64,000 nt of DNA, taken from contig NC_088301.1 of NCBI RefSeq assembly GCF_032854445.1, positions 11,900,281 to 11,964,280 on the forward strand. Direction: 5' to 3'. Shown piece after piece: positions 20,294 through 32,326 of this stretch. A program made the translations under genes and the position numbers. Positions within the stretch are counted from its first letter, which is position 1. Each line of letters begins with the position of its first letter. The DNA comes from Liolophura sinensis (Eukaryota > Mollusca > Polyplacophora > Chitonida > Chitonidae). A model generated the notes under the pieces. It saw only the letters and a list, made by a program, of their open reading frames with translations, was not told the DNA's origin and made no database searches.

Positions 20294-20494
20294 ATGGCTC
20301 AGTTCGAAATCATCACAGAGCATAAAATATCTGACATAAACAACGCCTGTGCGACTATTGTATCTCCAACCAATCAGGGTGTGCACGAAATATACCTCAG
20401 TCCGAACAGGCATGTTGACATTTCACGTAACAACATATGGACTGTCAAACATATCACAGAAAAAAACTTTAAAAATCTTCTAAAACCCCGTTAA
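20294..20494 (+). other. Unassigned 66-codon open frame
   Basis: ATG 20294, starting MAQFEIITEHKIS and ending in a basic stretch (KHITEKNFKNLLKPR). Codon use is balanced and there is no low complexity, but no domain is recognised. It may be a small exon, a transposon remnant or chance. Confidence 0.2.
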
Positions 20495-20611
20495 AATGGT
20501 GTAGCTGGATAGTCGAGATTTTTCGAAAATGTTGTGGATATTTTTGAAATATCAAGTTCTTGTACATCGGAAAATAAATTAAAACGCTATCGTAGAAATA
20601 TTTGTAGCCTG

Positions 20612-21365
20612 TGTTATGTGCACAACTGCCGTCAGCTTCTAAATTTAGCTTGCCACTGTTTACATATGCTAAGTTCAGGGCCTGCTGTCTGCCTCTACCT
20701 TAGAATGTTCCAGAATACGGTCAGTTCGGTGCCTGTTTGTTTACATCAAGTGTTCAGGAATTTTCTTATTCTAGACAATTCCACCAGGCTATATAAGACT
20801 TATGAAAGCAGGCCAAAGGGGGAGAAAGGAGAATTATTGAGAGTTTTGGATGCTTTCGCTGTGTATTACTTTAGTAGGCCTTTTGTGCTGAATTTTTGGT
20901 GTCTATAGCCTCTGGCTTTGTTATATCCTATCTCCACTGAGCACTTGTTCAGTCTGAACTTGTATATTTAATTTGTGCTCTTGTGTACACAGTGCCTATT
21001 AGTACACAGACCCTGTCTGTGGAATTTTGTGTATATTTCACCATACACTCAGTTATACTGTGGATTTTCCCTCTTGTGAATATTGCCTCTGTGCATTTTT
21101 AAGCATTGTGGAATATATGCGTCCGTTTGGACTTGACACTGTTGTACATGTAAATACTTTAGTATTAGTATAGATACTGCTATCCTCTCTTGTTAAACTT
21201 AAGTACCTTAGTATTTGTAAAAGTCTTGTTACCTGTTCTTGTTAAACCTAATAAATTGTTGTAAAATAAAATCTGCTGGTTTTGGTTTCTTTTTTTGTGC
21301 GGCTAAACTGTCGTGTATTTCGAACAAGCCATCTCTTTATAATACAGACAGTTTGGGTCGTAACA
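20612..21365 (+). mobile_element. Solo LTR with 4-bp target-site duplication
   Basis: 754 bases beginning TGTTATG and ending GTAACA, so the ends form the short inverted repeat TGTTA/TAACA. CCTG stands at 20608-20611 and again at 21366-21369, a perfect 4-bp duplication. Inside are a TATA box (CTATATAAG, about 20789) and a poly(A) signal (AATAAA at 21250-21255 and again at 21265) in the right order for a plus-strand LTR. No internal retroviral sequence is adjacent. Most likely left by recombination between the LTRs of a Gypsy-type element; it does not match the LTRs at 14765 and 16110. Confidence 0.75.
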
Positions 21366-21369
21366 CCTG

Positions 21370-23080
21370 TGTACGGAATATATCGTTAGGTCAGTCGTCG
21401 GCTATGCTGGTATAGCCTGCCGGTATCCGGGTCATCTAGCCCGTGTAGGGTGTGTCCTGAAACCAGACAGGAGTGTGGAAAGCATAAATAAGTCCTGTGC
21501 GTCAGTGATGCGATTTGCACTCATTGGTGTAAATGCGAACGTAACAAGGTAATGGGGAGGCGGCATATTTGAATCCCGTGAGGTTGCGAGAGTGTGAAGA
21601 AGGACCTCGAGTCATGATGACGAGCTGGGAAAGGAACATTTGACGTCAAGGTACTGCTGCCATGGCCTTTGACATATCCCCATTTGGCTAGGTTTAATGA
21701 CGGGTAAAACTGAAAATTTTATTACACGTATACATACTTTAAACATACTTATACACAGCTACTAAACGAGAATGTACTGTATATTTAGGTCTGTCTGTTC
21801 TAAAACATCTACATATGAGACTGATTATAGCATTGCGCAATTATGTGATGTCATTTTGTGACATGTAACGTGATTTTAAAAAGCACTAAAAATCCACAGG
21901 TACTCATGGAGGTCGGGTAAGCAATCCCTAAACTTACATATACACAGTTGCTAAACAAGAATATACTGTATATTTAGGTCTGTCCAATATCACGTACACA
22001 TGAGCAAAGTTAAACTGGTTTAACTTGCGAAAGTAAAAGCAAAGTTGGGGCATTTAATCCGGTTTATTGTCCCAGCTGGCAACGTGGCTTTAAGCCAGTT
22101 TCAGGGTTTGAGCGGGTATGTCTGTGCCGTGAGAACGATAACTGGATTAAATGTCCTGGGTACGTGGATGTTAGGATGACCTCGTAATTACTAAATTGTC
22201 TTAAATATGACCATGTGAATGGGCAAGTCCCTCAACTGGTTTTTACAACTGGCTTCGATTTAAACCAGTTCAGATTTGATCCGGTTTAAATTTTAGCCCT
22301 GTGAACGGGGTATAATTGTAAGACTATCCTGGTAGGGTTGGAAAGAATGATAGTAGACCTGCTGTAAATTACCCCCCCTCCCCCCACTTGTTACAAGACA
22401 GCGATGATGACGTAACATGAGATTAGTTTTGGAGACTTGAAGTTGGAGCTTGCCCATTAAAGTATGAAGAGTGTAACTTATATGACAACACTGACACCCA
22501 TTTTTCTATGTGGCAAAATGTAGAAGAACATGACCTCAGCCATTGAAAGTCGCAGAAATGCCGTGAGATCTTACAAGAGAGAGTTCGCTCAGGCTGTCTG
22601 TTGAATCGAATGTACCGAATGTCTTTAGAAATTAGCTAACCTCTTGTGAAACTGGTCGAGCCAAAATAGTGCAACCATCCGGAGGTTGCTGGCAGATCTT
22701 CCCATGTGACTGATGCAGTACACTCAAATATAAAACACAACAAAATTATGTGTTTATGTATGTATGCGTTGGGTTTCACGTCTTACTTCATAAATTTTCG
22801 CAAGGCGTGTGCACACACACTGCGTCTTCTTGTGGCAAGGCGAACCAAAGCGCTGTCGCCACCGAAGTGTTATGCCGCAGAAACCCAGCATGACACCCCC
22901 CTCTGTCATATTATACGGCAAACACTTGGCCAACCAGTCTTATAGGCTGAGTTATCTTTTCTACTATCACTCTTGGTTTTCTGTTTATTGTCTTTCGTAT
23001 TGTATTCCTGCATACACCGGGATTCTGCTGGTGGACAAATCATCCCGGAGGCCTGGGGATTTGTCCAGGAACTATCTTTA
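21370..23080. other. Non-coding stretch with a short direct repeat and a possible old MITE
   Basis: A sequence of about 60 bases (core TACTGTATATTTAGGTCTGTC) occurs at about 21735-21800 and again at 21925-21990. Between 22015 and 22315, motifs AAACTGGTTTAA and TTTAAACCAGTT occur in both orientations near both ends, as in a decayed foldback MITE. No genes recognised. Confidence 0.4.
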
Positions 23081-23084
23081 TTTA

Positions 23085-23372
23085 TTAAGTTTGATTTTGA
23101 GTATATATTTATTTTATTTGATTGGTGTTTTACGCCGTACTCAAGAATATTTCACTTATATGACGGCCGCCAACATTATGGTGGGTGGAAACCGGGCAGA
23201 GCCCGGGGGAAACCAATGACCATCCGCAGGTTGCTGACAGACCTTACCACGTACGGCCGGCGAGGAAGCCAGCATGAGCTGGACTTGAACTCACAGCGAC
23301 CGCATTGGTGAGAGACTCCTGGGTCATTACGCTGCGCTAGCGCGCTAACCTACTGAGCCACGGAGGCCCCGA
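23085..23372 (-). repeat. tRNA-derived SINE, family A, near full length
   Basis: On the minus strand it starts GGGGCCTCCGTGGCTCAGTA, containing an A-box-like TGGCTCAGTAGG, followed by a B-box-like GAGTTCAAGTCC about 60 bases on. The body includes GGTTTCCACCCACCATAATG and the 3' part ATTCTTGAGTACGGCGTAAA before an A/T-rich tail. This copy defines the family seen at ten or so sites in the window. Confidence 0.8.
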
Positions 23373-25010
23373 TTTTGAGTAAGTATAGTAAATTGCAATT
23401 CCATGTAACATCGCTGTATTTTCCGTACGTAACTCTGCTTTGGTGCTAGGGAAGCGTATAAGTTCTTACTTTTAAGCGCTTACACGAGCTAATAGAATAA
23501 AACCCTAAGTGAAGTAAATTTATAAGAGGCCGTGTTTCGCCGAATACGTGCGACCATTTCACAAATATCACACTGCCTTCGCTGCTTTTACTGTCTATGC
23601 TGTATGTTTTATATTAAATACTACATACTAGATTTTTTCTCAATGCTGTAATGTGCACTAAATCATCTTTGAAGCAAATATAATACATTTGATGGCAAGA
23701 AAACAAGTTTCCGTCTATTTTAGTAACAGAAGCAATTTAGTAACAATCTTGAACTTGTTATGTGAATAATCTTATACCACCCTCTGAAAGACGGGGACAA
23801 CTAAGAAGTGGATGATATGTATAATTCCCAACTCGCGTCACACAATACGGCTAGTCTGTGTTCCACCACCTTATCGCAGGTAATCCACTCTTAGGAGCAC
23901 TTTTTTATATGGCATTTTAATTAACCATACTCCCTTCAAAATGTAACTCTATACACAAACAACGTGGATACATGTAGCTTCAAAATTCTGGCGTTATATG
24001 TTCAGAACAAGATACGACGAATTGACAGATGGACAAAGTAGAGTAAGTTGTTCATGACCATGTTCCTATGCTGGCTACCCACGCATTTTCACGCATTACA
24101 GTTCAGTGCTCCCATGATAAGTCTGTTATAGTTTCAAGTCGGATAATGCATGTATATACAATGAGGAACATTTCCGGACTACAGTAATTCTGACCAAACA
24201 CGTGCATAGTCCATTGTTTACTCCAGCTTTCTGCTTGTGCTGTGCGCAAACTAGTATAACTAGTGTGTAATACAAGAAAACAATGGTCAATCCGCCTTGG
24301 ACCCGTGTCACCACTGCCGGACAAAAACATCTGACAAATGTGCAAAACCACCGAAAATGCATATAAAACCCTCAGTCAATTTTTTTATGTTTTTTCAAAC
24401 AGAAATTCTGATGCTGAATAATTTTTTCTTATTTATAATGGGAATATATATTATTTTATTTAAACTGTTGAAAGGTGTCCAACATGACTTGTGGGGCCTG
24501 GCATCTCTCCGCTTCTTGTCCTCAGAGTACTTAATACAATTCTCGAAATAACGTCTACACAATGCTTCAAATACATATACACAGTAACAGCTCGAACCAC
24601 TTTAGAAATAAAAAAACCACAATCTCGGAATTTGTAGAATCACGCCTCTCACCGCCCACGGGGCCATGGTGACAACATATGGTGGACGTCGCTCCATGGG
24701 CCGTTTGTGGAGACTAACATTCGTTGAAGATCACTTGTCTTCCACCAGTATGTTGTGCATGTATGTAGGTCAGGCGTGGAAAAGTTGGCAGTAATTGGCC
24801 AAAGCTCAGTGAATGCAATAAATCAATATGTACAATACGAAGTCATTTAAAATCATTACACAATGCGCATGTCAGTAATAGTAAAGAATATTAATAAAAT
24901 AAAAACAAAACAGAATATCCTTCTGTGATAACACCTAAGTGAACATTTAGCTCAATGTCACCTACGCCTTCCTGTTTTGAAGTGTATATTTTAACAATAA
25001 TTTGGATATA
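23373..25010. other. AT-rich non-coding stretch
   Basis: No gene, RNA or repeat recognised, apart from short chance frames. Confidence 0.5.
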
Positions 25011-25013
25011 TCA

Positions 25014-25019
25014 TTTATT
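25014..25019 (-). promoter_or_regulatory. Poly(A) signal for the lectin/PAN gene
   Basis: AATAAA on the minus strand, about 170 bases after the stop codon at 25186 and in the same orientation. Confidence 0.45.
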
Positions 25020-25185
25020 GGACATGGGCCTTCCAGGATACTCTTACAGGTGTGTGACAAAAATAAAATTTCGCTTTTACTTCGAAACTTCAAAACAGTA
25101 CTTAAAGCTAAATCTTATGGATAAATCCTGAATATGAATGGAAGAGGAAAGAAATGGGCAACAGGAAGCACAAACATTACCTGCC

Positions 25186-25425
25186 TCAGCGCCCCCATGC
25201 CAAATGCTCATACACAGATGTCATCAGAAAGTATGTAGTGTTCACACGAGTGATGGAGCCCTGAGCCGGCTGACATTCGTACATGTTACACTGCAGCCTG
25301 TTTTTGTCGATGTCCTCAATGGTAAACGACGTGCAGAATTCCGTGGTTAGACAGAGGCTAGCACAAACCGAAATACTCTGAGTTGTTGTTGAAAACATCG
25401 GAGATATGGGGGGTGAAAAGTTCCT
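25186..25425 (-). CDS. PAN/apple-like domain, last exon of a lectin gene
   Basis: The exon opens at a good acceptor (TTTATTCTGTACCAG) and ends in TGA. Its 79 codons read with even cysteine spacing: SVCASLCLTTEFCTSFTIED, then a Cys pair in LQCNMYECQ, and TTYFLMTSV. This fits a PAN/apple domain, an extracellular adhesion module. A poly(A) signal follows at 25014. It lies 1.6 kb downstream of two F-type lectin exons on the same strand; F-type lectin plus PAN is a plausible combination for a mollusc secreted lectin. The phase (0) does not match the phase-1 end of the exon at 27071, so either an exon between them is missed or they belong to different genes. Confidence 0.6.
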   Translation of the reverse strand, partial: RNFSPPISPMFSTTTQSISVCASLCLTTEFCTSFTIEDIDKNRLQCNMYECQPAQGSITRVNTTYFLMTSVYEHLAWGR

Positions 25426-25429
25426 CTGG

Positions 25430-26680
25430 TACAGAATAAAATTCTCCTAAAATATGTATGAAACAGAGAGAAAAATTCCATTATTAAATTTAGATATGAG
25501 GCATAAATCTTACATAACACATGTGGTGAGTTAAGTAATTAACTATTTTAACATCGCAAATCACACAAGGTAAAGAAGAAAAAGTAACAATTTAAATTGC
25601 ATTCAACATGCACAATCTGTAAACTCACCGCTTAACCATTTTAACTAATCTTTGAAAACTGTTGACCGCTTCGAATTCTGTTTGCATTATTCCGCCCGAA
25701 ATGCCTACTTTATATACTTTCTTATAGTTTTTTGGATGATTTGTGTTAGACGTCTGTTGGGGAATTGCCTTTCAGTTTATTGACCTGGATCGTCTATTTT
25801 GACTGAAGACTCGTTTGCGAATGTTTGTTTCGAAGCATATATTCAGATTAAACACTTAACAGTGTTAATAACATCAGTTTCACCACAAACACAAAACCAA
25901 AGTGAGTATTACAGATGGTTAACGTAGGTCATAAGTATGTGCAAAGCATGAATTACAGACTGCAAACGTTATATGACATCGACAGAGTCAACAATTAATT
26001 CATACCTCATGCGTAACACTGGAGTCTGAAATAAAATAATGAAACGGGATCAGGTAATGGAATTTCAACTTAAAAGTTTTGCTATTACATATGCTTCATT
26101 CAAATACATCGCCCTGTATAAGGCGTTTGTGGTTTATGTTGGAACAGTTTATATCATCTCTGATTTATTTCATATTATTACTTCTGTCAGGAACATTTTC
26201 AAATGTGGTAATAAATAGAACCTGTCGATGCTGTAAAATGTAAAGTTATGTTTGCCTTTAGATGCAGCATCTAAGTAGGTTGTATGCACAATTTTTTCCC
26301 ATGGCAATTAAGAATACGTGCTTGCTGTTCTGGGTTTGTTAAATGACTCATTGTTGTGAACTGAGCATGTGTATTGAGCTTTAGATTGCAGCAACGGATC
26401 TATGGCACGTTTTACAAACTGTCACAAAGCTGCGCCGGGCATTTTTAATGTGTTGACTTAGGTCCTCACTGTATGTTGTTCATTGACCTCAAGCCACGTG
26501 CTTGGCGTGAATGCTTGGTAAAACGGGTCCATATCTGATTCATTTTCTACGAAGTGTAGGAAGTCGTTTTACCAAGATTTCAGAAGACGAAGATTTACCA
26601 AATTCTTGTGACAGTTTGGTGAGGATCACTTCCACACAGCTATTGTAAAAAAGTATCAGTGTAACTGCCATTGCGAGTCA
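25430..26680. other. AT-rich stretch, probable intron or intergenic
   Basis: No coding signal recognised between the PAN and lectin exons. Confidence 0.4.
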
Positions 26681-26684
26681 TGTG

Positions 26685-26990
26685 GGGATGACGGGAAACC
26701 CCAAAGAACCAGTCAAACTTTTCTTTATTAAAGATTGCAGTATAGAGAGTAAAACTAGAAAAGTGACGACTGTGTGGTATAGAGATGGCAAATGCCCACA
26801 CGTATCATCGGTAAAATCCGGTCTCCTGTCAGTTTACCTCAGTGAGGCTTTTATTTTTCATGTATCTCATTAAGAAGTGGCAACGAACACTAAAATCAAG
26901 TGATATAACTTTCAATGCATGAAACGACACTGGCCTAGAATGACTTAAAAAGGTGTGTAGCATGCCATCACATTTATCACATGCACAATT
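26685..26990. repeat. Dispersed repeat shared with about 41690-42400
   Basis: Shares segments such as GAGAGTAAAA, the AGTTTACCTCAGTGAGG type of sequence with TTTTATT, and CACTGGCCTAGAATGACT with the region downstream of 41690. The repeat is diverged and its ends are not defined. Confidence 0.4.
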
Positions 26991-27070
26991 ACATTGAAAC
27001 TAAGCAATGTGATGGGGAACCGCTGATGCTTAGTTCATCAGCGTATTTAAACATTATGGGAAATTCATAC

Positions 27071-27301
27071 CGTAATAAGGCCCAAATACTTGAACTTCGC
27101 ATAGGGTCAGAATTTCATAATACATCAGCCTTATTTGGAGGTATCTGCCCTGTACAGCGCCACTAGTACAAGGGTAGGAAACTGTTGATCCCCCCGGCTG
27201 AGGATCGGATCTTTCAGCGCACAAGATCGGATTCACCATTGTTCCATTCAAAGATCCATGTTCGGAAATTTCAATTTTGAAGTTTCGAAGACGACGGCTG
27301 T
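27071..27301 (-). CDS. F-type lectin (fucolectin-like) domain, second-half exon
   Basis: 231 bases between an acceptor (CCTTTTCAG) and a donor (G|GTATGA), phase 1 at both ends. It encodes SRRLRNFKIEISEHG, ILCAERSDPQPGGSTVSYPC and RYLQIRLMYYEILTLCEVQV, the C-terminal half of an F5/8-like fucose-binding lectin (FTP) domain, including the conserved VQVFG ending. The incoming phase matches the exon at 27983 exactly. Such lectins bind fucosylated glycans outside the cell and are expanded in bivalves, where they act in recognition of microbes or gametes; the specific role here is unknown. Confidence 0.8.
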
Positions 27302-27597
27302 CTGAAAAGGAATGTACAAAACCTTGTGTCAAAGAGGGTGTAAAAACCACGTAGATATTAGTATTTAACTACATTGTACCACAGACTGACGAATTGAGTT
27401 ATATTTACACATATACTCAACGATTAAAGTGTTACTTTCAAGAAACTGTTATCGATCTGGTTAGTGTCTATTTCTATTCAAGGAATCTCTAATGTATATG
27501 TATGGTATAATTCACTTATTCGCTTTAATGAACTTGTGACTAGATAATGTGGTTAAGTTAAAAAAAAAGAAGTGGGTCAACGCCCACCCAGGCCAGA

Positions 27598-27722
27598 TGA
27601 TTTTTGTCGCATCAAATGAGTGTAGTCGCATCAAAGCCAAAGGAGTGTAGTCGCACCAAGGCGAAATGAGCCTAGTCGCACCAAGGCAAATGAGTCTAGT
27701 CGCATCAAGGCGAAACAGCTTC
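27598..27722. repeat. Minisatellite, about 25-bp unit, five copies
   Basis: Units of the form TCGCATCAAAGCCAAAGGAG followed by TGTAG, 21-25 bases long. It lies in the intron between the two lectin exons. Confidence 0.8.
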
Positions 27723-27982
27723 GAGCGAAAAAGTTTGTTTGGTGAGATAACCAAGCATTATCTCTGTGCCTAATAGTAAAGTACACAGACGAGCTGGGTC
27801 TACCCTCTAAGCTCTCCCTTAGTGACATTTACCCACATTAGTGACAGTGTAGCCGCTTCACTATGCTGTTTTGCTCACACTGCAAATTGAACCACATTGT
27901 AATTCCGGGAAATGGTATCATCCGTAAATAACAGTGTATTAGACAATGAAATAATCTACATGGAAAGACTTTGATGACTTAC

Positions 27983-28199
27983 TAATGCCATTTCTGTTCG
28001 AAATAACCACTTCATTTATCAGAAAATGCTGTCCAAGATCAACCATCCACCAGGGATTATTCTCTGCGTGTGTATGAGTACATGAATCACAGCTGTAATA
28101 CTCCCCCGTCCTGATGCCATCCACGGCTGAGCTTGCCTGTGCTCTTCCTGACGACCATGTACTTGTTTGGGAGGACTGCTTGTGCAAGGCCAAATTTAG
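27983..28199 (-). CDS. F-type lectin (fucolectin-like) domain, first-half exon
   Basis: 217 bases from an acceptor (GGCGGTCAG) to a strong donor (A|GTAAGT). It encodes NLALHKQSSQTSTW, ASSAVDGIRTG, a pair of cysteines in YYSCDSCTHTH, and NPWWMVDLGQHFLINEVVIS, which is the canonical first half of a fucolectin domain: the ALHKxxxQSS start, the AVDG box and the WWxVDLG box with the metal/sugar-binding region. It ends in phase 1, matching the next exon. No signal peptide exon was identified upstream within the window. Confidence 0.82.
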
Positions 28200-28452
28200 C
28201 TGACCGCCTGATAAAGTGAAAGCCGTCTACATGTATAACAAATTACATTCTGCTTCACACTGCCATACTGAAAACCATATCATTAAAACAGCAACGGGCA
28301 AAAAATTGTTTAAACCCCCCCCCCCCCCCACTTCTGAGACAGCGTTTACATATTTCTAACAATACCGGCGATAAGTATTTCTTATAGACCTTATTGTTAG
28401 ACATAATTTATCAGTAGCTGCCTGAAAACCCAGAAATTGCAGTTCTAAACTA

Positions 28453-28525
28453 ACAGTTCGAACCAGCGACCTCATAGTCAGGAACCAAGTCACCAATACA
28501 TGTCAACTGTCTCGACCACTCCACC
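28453..28525 (-). repeat. tRNA-like sequence (SINE head or tRNA relic)
   Basis: On the minus strand an A-box-like TGGTCGAGACAG is followed about 50 bases on by a B-box-like GGTTCGAACT, as in a Ser/Leu-type tRNA with a long variable arm. No clean cloverleaf could be drawn by eye, so it is more likely a SINE head or relic than a working tRNA gene. Confidence 0.35.
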
Positions 28526-28539
28526 AACAGTCACACAAA

Positions 28540-29790
28540 AACATGACAAAATATGAATTGGGCTATTTGGGAGGGGGGGTTGAGTACGTTATGTCTATAC
28601 CCAATTTTTTGGGGTCGAAATTGCCCAGTTTTTATGAGGTCAAAGTAACCTAAACCTTGTTACGGTGTAGTCCCTAATAACGATAATACTGTTGCTTAAA
28701 ATCTACTTTCTAAGTGACATTCACTAATTACATATGTTTCACTAGCTCAAGGAGCTGTATGATTTCTGACCATCCGAGTTCTTTTGGTCGAATGGTGTAG
28801 ATGGATGACATAGCTGGCGATTTAGCCCCCGGTTCTAATGTCACATGTTCGAATCCCTGGTGTAATCTCAGTAGAACCTGGATTGTGTAATCAACAATGA
28901 CGATAATACTATTATCAATGTTTTGATCAAACGAGCAATAGTTTTAGGAAGACAATTGAGACGTTTACAAGCAGGTAATATAGGTTTTTAAAACTTTCCG
29001 CTGATAATGAATACTCACCACCAGGTTTACAAAAGCCAATGTTTAGCCATGCAAGCATCTCGAAAACTGCCAGTAGCCCATTTGGTGGTCTTGTCATACT
29101 TGTCAATACGATTGCATTAGGGAACTAACTTTCAAACCACAGCTATCTTAACTGACTAAGGCAATTCGGTCTTAATCCTTATATATTGCAATTGTTACTG
29201 TTAACCTCTTCCCATTCTAAATGTTATCGATCAAGGCGTCAAAACTCTGGCACTGTGGTTTTTTTGGATTATCTGGTTTATGGTGTTAATAATCAGGCGC
29301 TAACAAAAATTATCAACGAGTATTGGAATTAGAACAAGACAGAAGTGACAGATTTCATTAAATATAGTATCTACTATGGAAATATTCTATCATAATAAAA
29401 CTGTACCAGTATGAATGTAAAATGCATTAATCCTGGCAAGTGATTTCTTTTGTAGCTTAGTCCATAACTACTGCATTTACAATTAAGCTAATGTACTCAT
29501 TGGCATTTAAACATTCCCTAATATTCATTATCAGCGGACAAGAAACTGTCACTCACACTGCCGTAAACCGATAGAAAGGGGAGTACAAATTGCAAATAGG
29601 TAAGCAAGCTCTTGAACCATTGCTTCAATTGTCTGAGCCAGCGTGCATACCACTTCAACGTTTATGGATGGAGGGGACATGAGTGCTCCGTGTAAACCAA
29701 AGCCGTTCACCAGCAGGGGAGTGAAAATGCTGTCGTACAAGTCGGGCGTGTTTTTGTGCTCCAGGTATTGTGGCACTTAGCTACTGTTTC
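28540..29790. other. Non-coding stretch
   Basis: A second B-box-like GTTCGAATCCC occurs near 28850 on the plus strand, but otherwise no gene or defined repeat was recognised. Confidence 0.35.
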
Positions 29791-30067
29791 TCGGTCGTAC
29801 TATTGTATGATTTTGACTGTAAATGTAACCGTATATAAGTGTTTTTTTGTTTTTCATTTTGTTGTATATAGGGTATGATTGCATTGTAGTTTTTTTTTTT
29901 GTTTTTTGTTTTTTTTAAAATATAGATTGTATTTGTAAGGGCAGGTATTAGATAGGGGCAGGTTGTTTTGATTGTATATGCACTGTGTTTTCAGCACAAC
30001 TAACACGGGCTTCTGTCGTCCACGCCAAGTTTTTTACCTGCACTGTTTGTTCAAACCACAAGTCACA

Positions 30068-30858
30068 ATGGATGAGTCGTCTGGAGAGTCCGTGAACTCG
30101 GATGATCTACAGTTTAATATGGAAATCGGGCCAAATATTTTACGCTCTGGTTAACGACGTTTGAGATCAAATCCTGAAAATTCTGCTGGCAAAAAGCCTG
30201 GTTCTGTTTCCTCCAGGCCTGAAGTTATTGTCAATAGTACTGTTGTCTTATAAAGGCCATTGGTAATCACTCTCTATCCAAAGTTAACCCTTTACGTTTA
30301 GGCGAGGCCCTACAGCGAATTATAAAGAGCGGAACGCTGAAATCAGTAAAACGTTTACATGCTGGTAATCTTGCCATAGAATGCAACGAGGTCCAGCAAG
30401 CTAAGAGTCTTTTGGTCTTTTCTAACATTATGGGGTTTGATGTGAAGTGTTATCAGAACGATAAAACTATTGTAAATGGTGTTCATTCAGGATTAACTGA
30501 CGAATTTGATATAGATGAAATTAAGGAAAGTTTGTCGGGGGAATATAATGTAGTCCGTGCTGAGCATACGTTTCGTCGTGATAAAACCCCGTCAATGTCT
30601 ATTCTGTTACACTTTGAATCAAAGCATGTGTCCATGCATATCAGAATTTTTCAGTTAAAGAATTTGTACCTAGAGTTTTTCGATGTTACAAATGTCCGGA
30701 GGGGCCATAGTGCGGTGGAGTGTGGATCTGGCAGACGTTGTTCACGATGTGGCGAGAGTCATGATTATTCTGATGGTCCCAATATGGAGTCCCCAAAGTG
30801 CTACAATTGCAATGGCGACCACTCTGCTGCCTTTGGTGGATGTCCCGTGAGAAAGTAA
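30068..30858 (+). pseudogene. LINE ORF1 (gag-like, CCHC zinc knuckles), broken
   Basis: ATG 30068 (MDESSGESVNSDDLQF) leads to a stop at 30152. The following frame (from about 30260) reads through VKRLHAGNLAIECN-like sequence and, from 30412, the RRM-like TDEFDIDEIKESLSGEYNVV and the C-terminal knuckles: GHSAVECGSGRRCSRCGESH and CYNCNGDHSAAFGGCP. The first Cys pair of knuckle one is in a shifted frame near 30685. This is the RNA-binding ORF1 of Jockey/I-group elements. Confidence 0.7.
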
Positions 30859-31379
30859 GCTAATAAGGCACAGTTCATTAAAACTAAAGAGAAATTATCC
30901 TTTGTAGAAGCGTTTAGGATTGTTAGAACAGGTTCCAGGAAAGCACAAAACATTTCAAAACCTGCAGTTAGAGAGACGACAGCCCAGTATAGTTGTCCTG
31001 TAACACAAACAGCTGTGCCTTACCCCACTGCACCAATTGCCACTACCACCCCCAACCCCGCCCCCTCTCCGAGGACCCCGCGACCTATTAGCCAAGCTAT
31101 AAGGAGACATACATTGGAGGCTAGAGGTGAGAACAAAGGCGGTCAAGTGACATCTATTGAGTCAGGTGATTTACTGGTAAAGCTGATCTCTTTTATAGCA
31201 GAAATTGTTTTTGTGTTTCTGAAAGTAGAGAAAAAGGGAGACAATCTGCAGCAAATAATTTCTTCTGCAAGTCGCTGTCATGGAGAAGATGCATTTTCTT
31301 TACCCAAACTAATGGCAGTATTAAAATCCAGTAGCCTAACCGCTACTCATGGATAATGCTGTGTACTATTTATTTACTA

Positions 31380-32326
31380 TCATGACATTTTATCTACTTC
31401 ATCAAAATGTCCAAAGTTTGTTTGCACATAGTCAAGAATTCAGAAAGTATGTCTTTATCTTACCCGAATTACCAAATATTATATGTTTGCAGGGGACATT
31501 TCTCAGTGAGCCTTCTCACTTCAAGCTCTCCGAATTCACGGCAAGGATCGGGAGGGCCGAGGGGGGTGGCCTGCTTACATTAATCCGAGATAATGTCTCT
31601 TACCCCTCATTTAAATGTCAATGTGTATGTTTAGCTCCTAAGTTTGGTAAGTGTGTTAATGTCATTAATATTTACAACCCTTGCAAACGCTTCATTGATG
31701 ATGAACTAACGATTGTATTGGAGTCTTTAAGTGAACCTACTTTTGTTTGTGGTGACTTCAATGCTCATAATCGCACATGGCGTAGTATTGACACGAATTT
31801 ATATTCGTACTGGTAATATATCATACCTGGATCTTACATTTTGTTCTGCTAATATAAGTGCTGGTTATTCTTGGTCTGTGGATCAACTGTCACCTTGTGC
31901 CACCGACCATTATCCCGTGCATGTTCGCATTGGTAAGCCCTTATGTAACAACTCCACTGGTAGGCTATCAGGATGGAAAACTGAAGATGCAAACTGGAGT
32001 TCTTTTAAGCATTCACTAAGTAAAGTATCGGAAACTGATGTAGTTAGTGAAAATTTGGATGAGTTTAATGATGCAATTTTAGGTAACATTCCCAGAGCAG
32101 CCAAAAGCCGTATGCCAAAGGCATCAGGAAGACCTTGTCCAAAACCTCATGTTCCCTGTGGAATGAAGAATGTGAGGAAGCCATAAAAGCTCACAAGAAA
32201 GCTAAAAACAGAGCAAGACGTACGCTACTCTATCCTGATATAATAGACCACAAGGACAGGAAGGCTCAAACTCAAAAAATAATCAAGAGAACCCAGAAGT
32301 CATATTGGCGTACGATGTCCAGGTAA
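31380..32326 (+). pseudogene. LINE ORF2 apurinic-like endonuclease, broken and truncated
   Basis: The first frame (31382-31816) has LLHQNVQSLFAHSQEF, PNIICLQGTFL (the usual ET changed to GT), GGLLTLIRDNVSY and VCGDFNAHNRTWRS, the GDFNAHN box being the catalytic core. The next frame (about 31800-32110) has SYLDLTFCSANIS and TDHYPVHVRI, the SDHYPV-like box with the catalytic His. A third frame (32135-32326) has WNEECEEAIKAHKKAKNRAR, the linker toward the reverse transcriptase. Coding similarity ends at SYWRTMSR. Confidence 0.78.

Noticed and set aside
29549-29776. Minus-strand 75-codon frame ending near a GTGAGT donor
   Set aside because: Looks somewhat protein-like, but no domain, no convincing acceptor and no partner exon.
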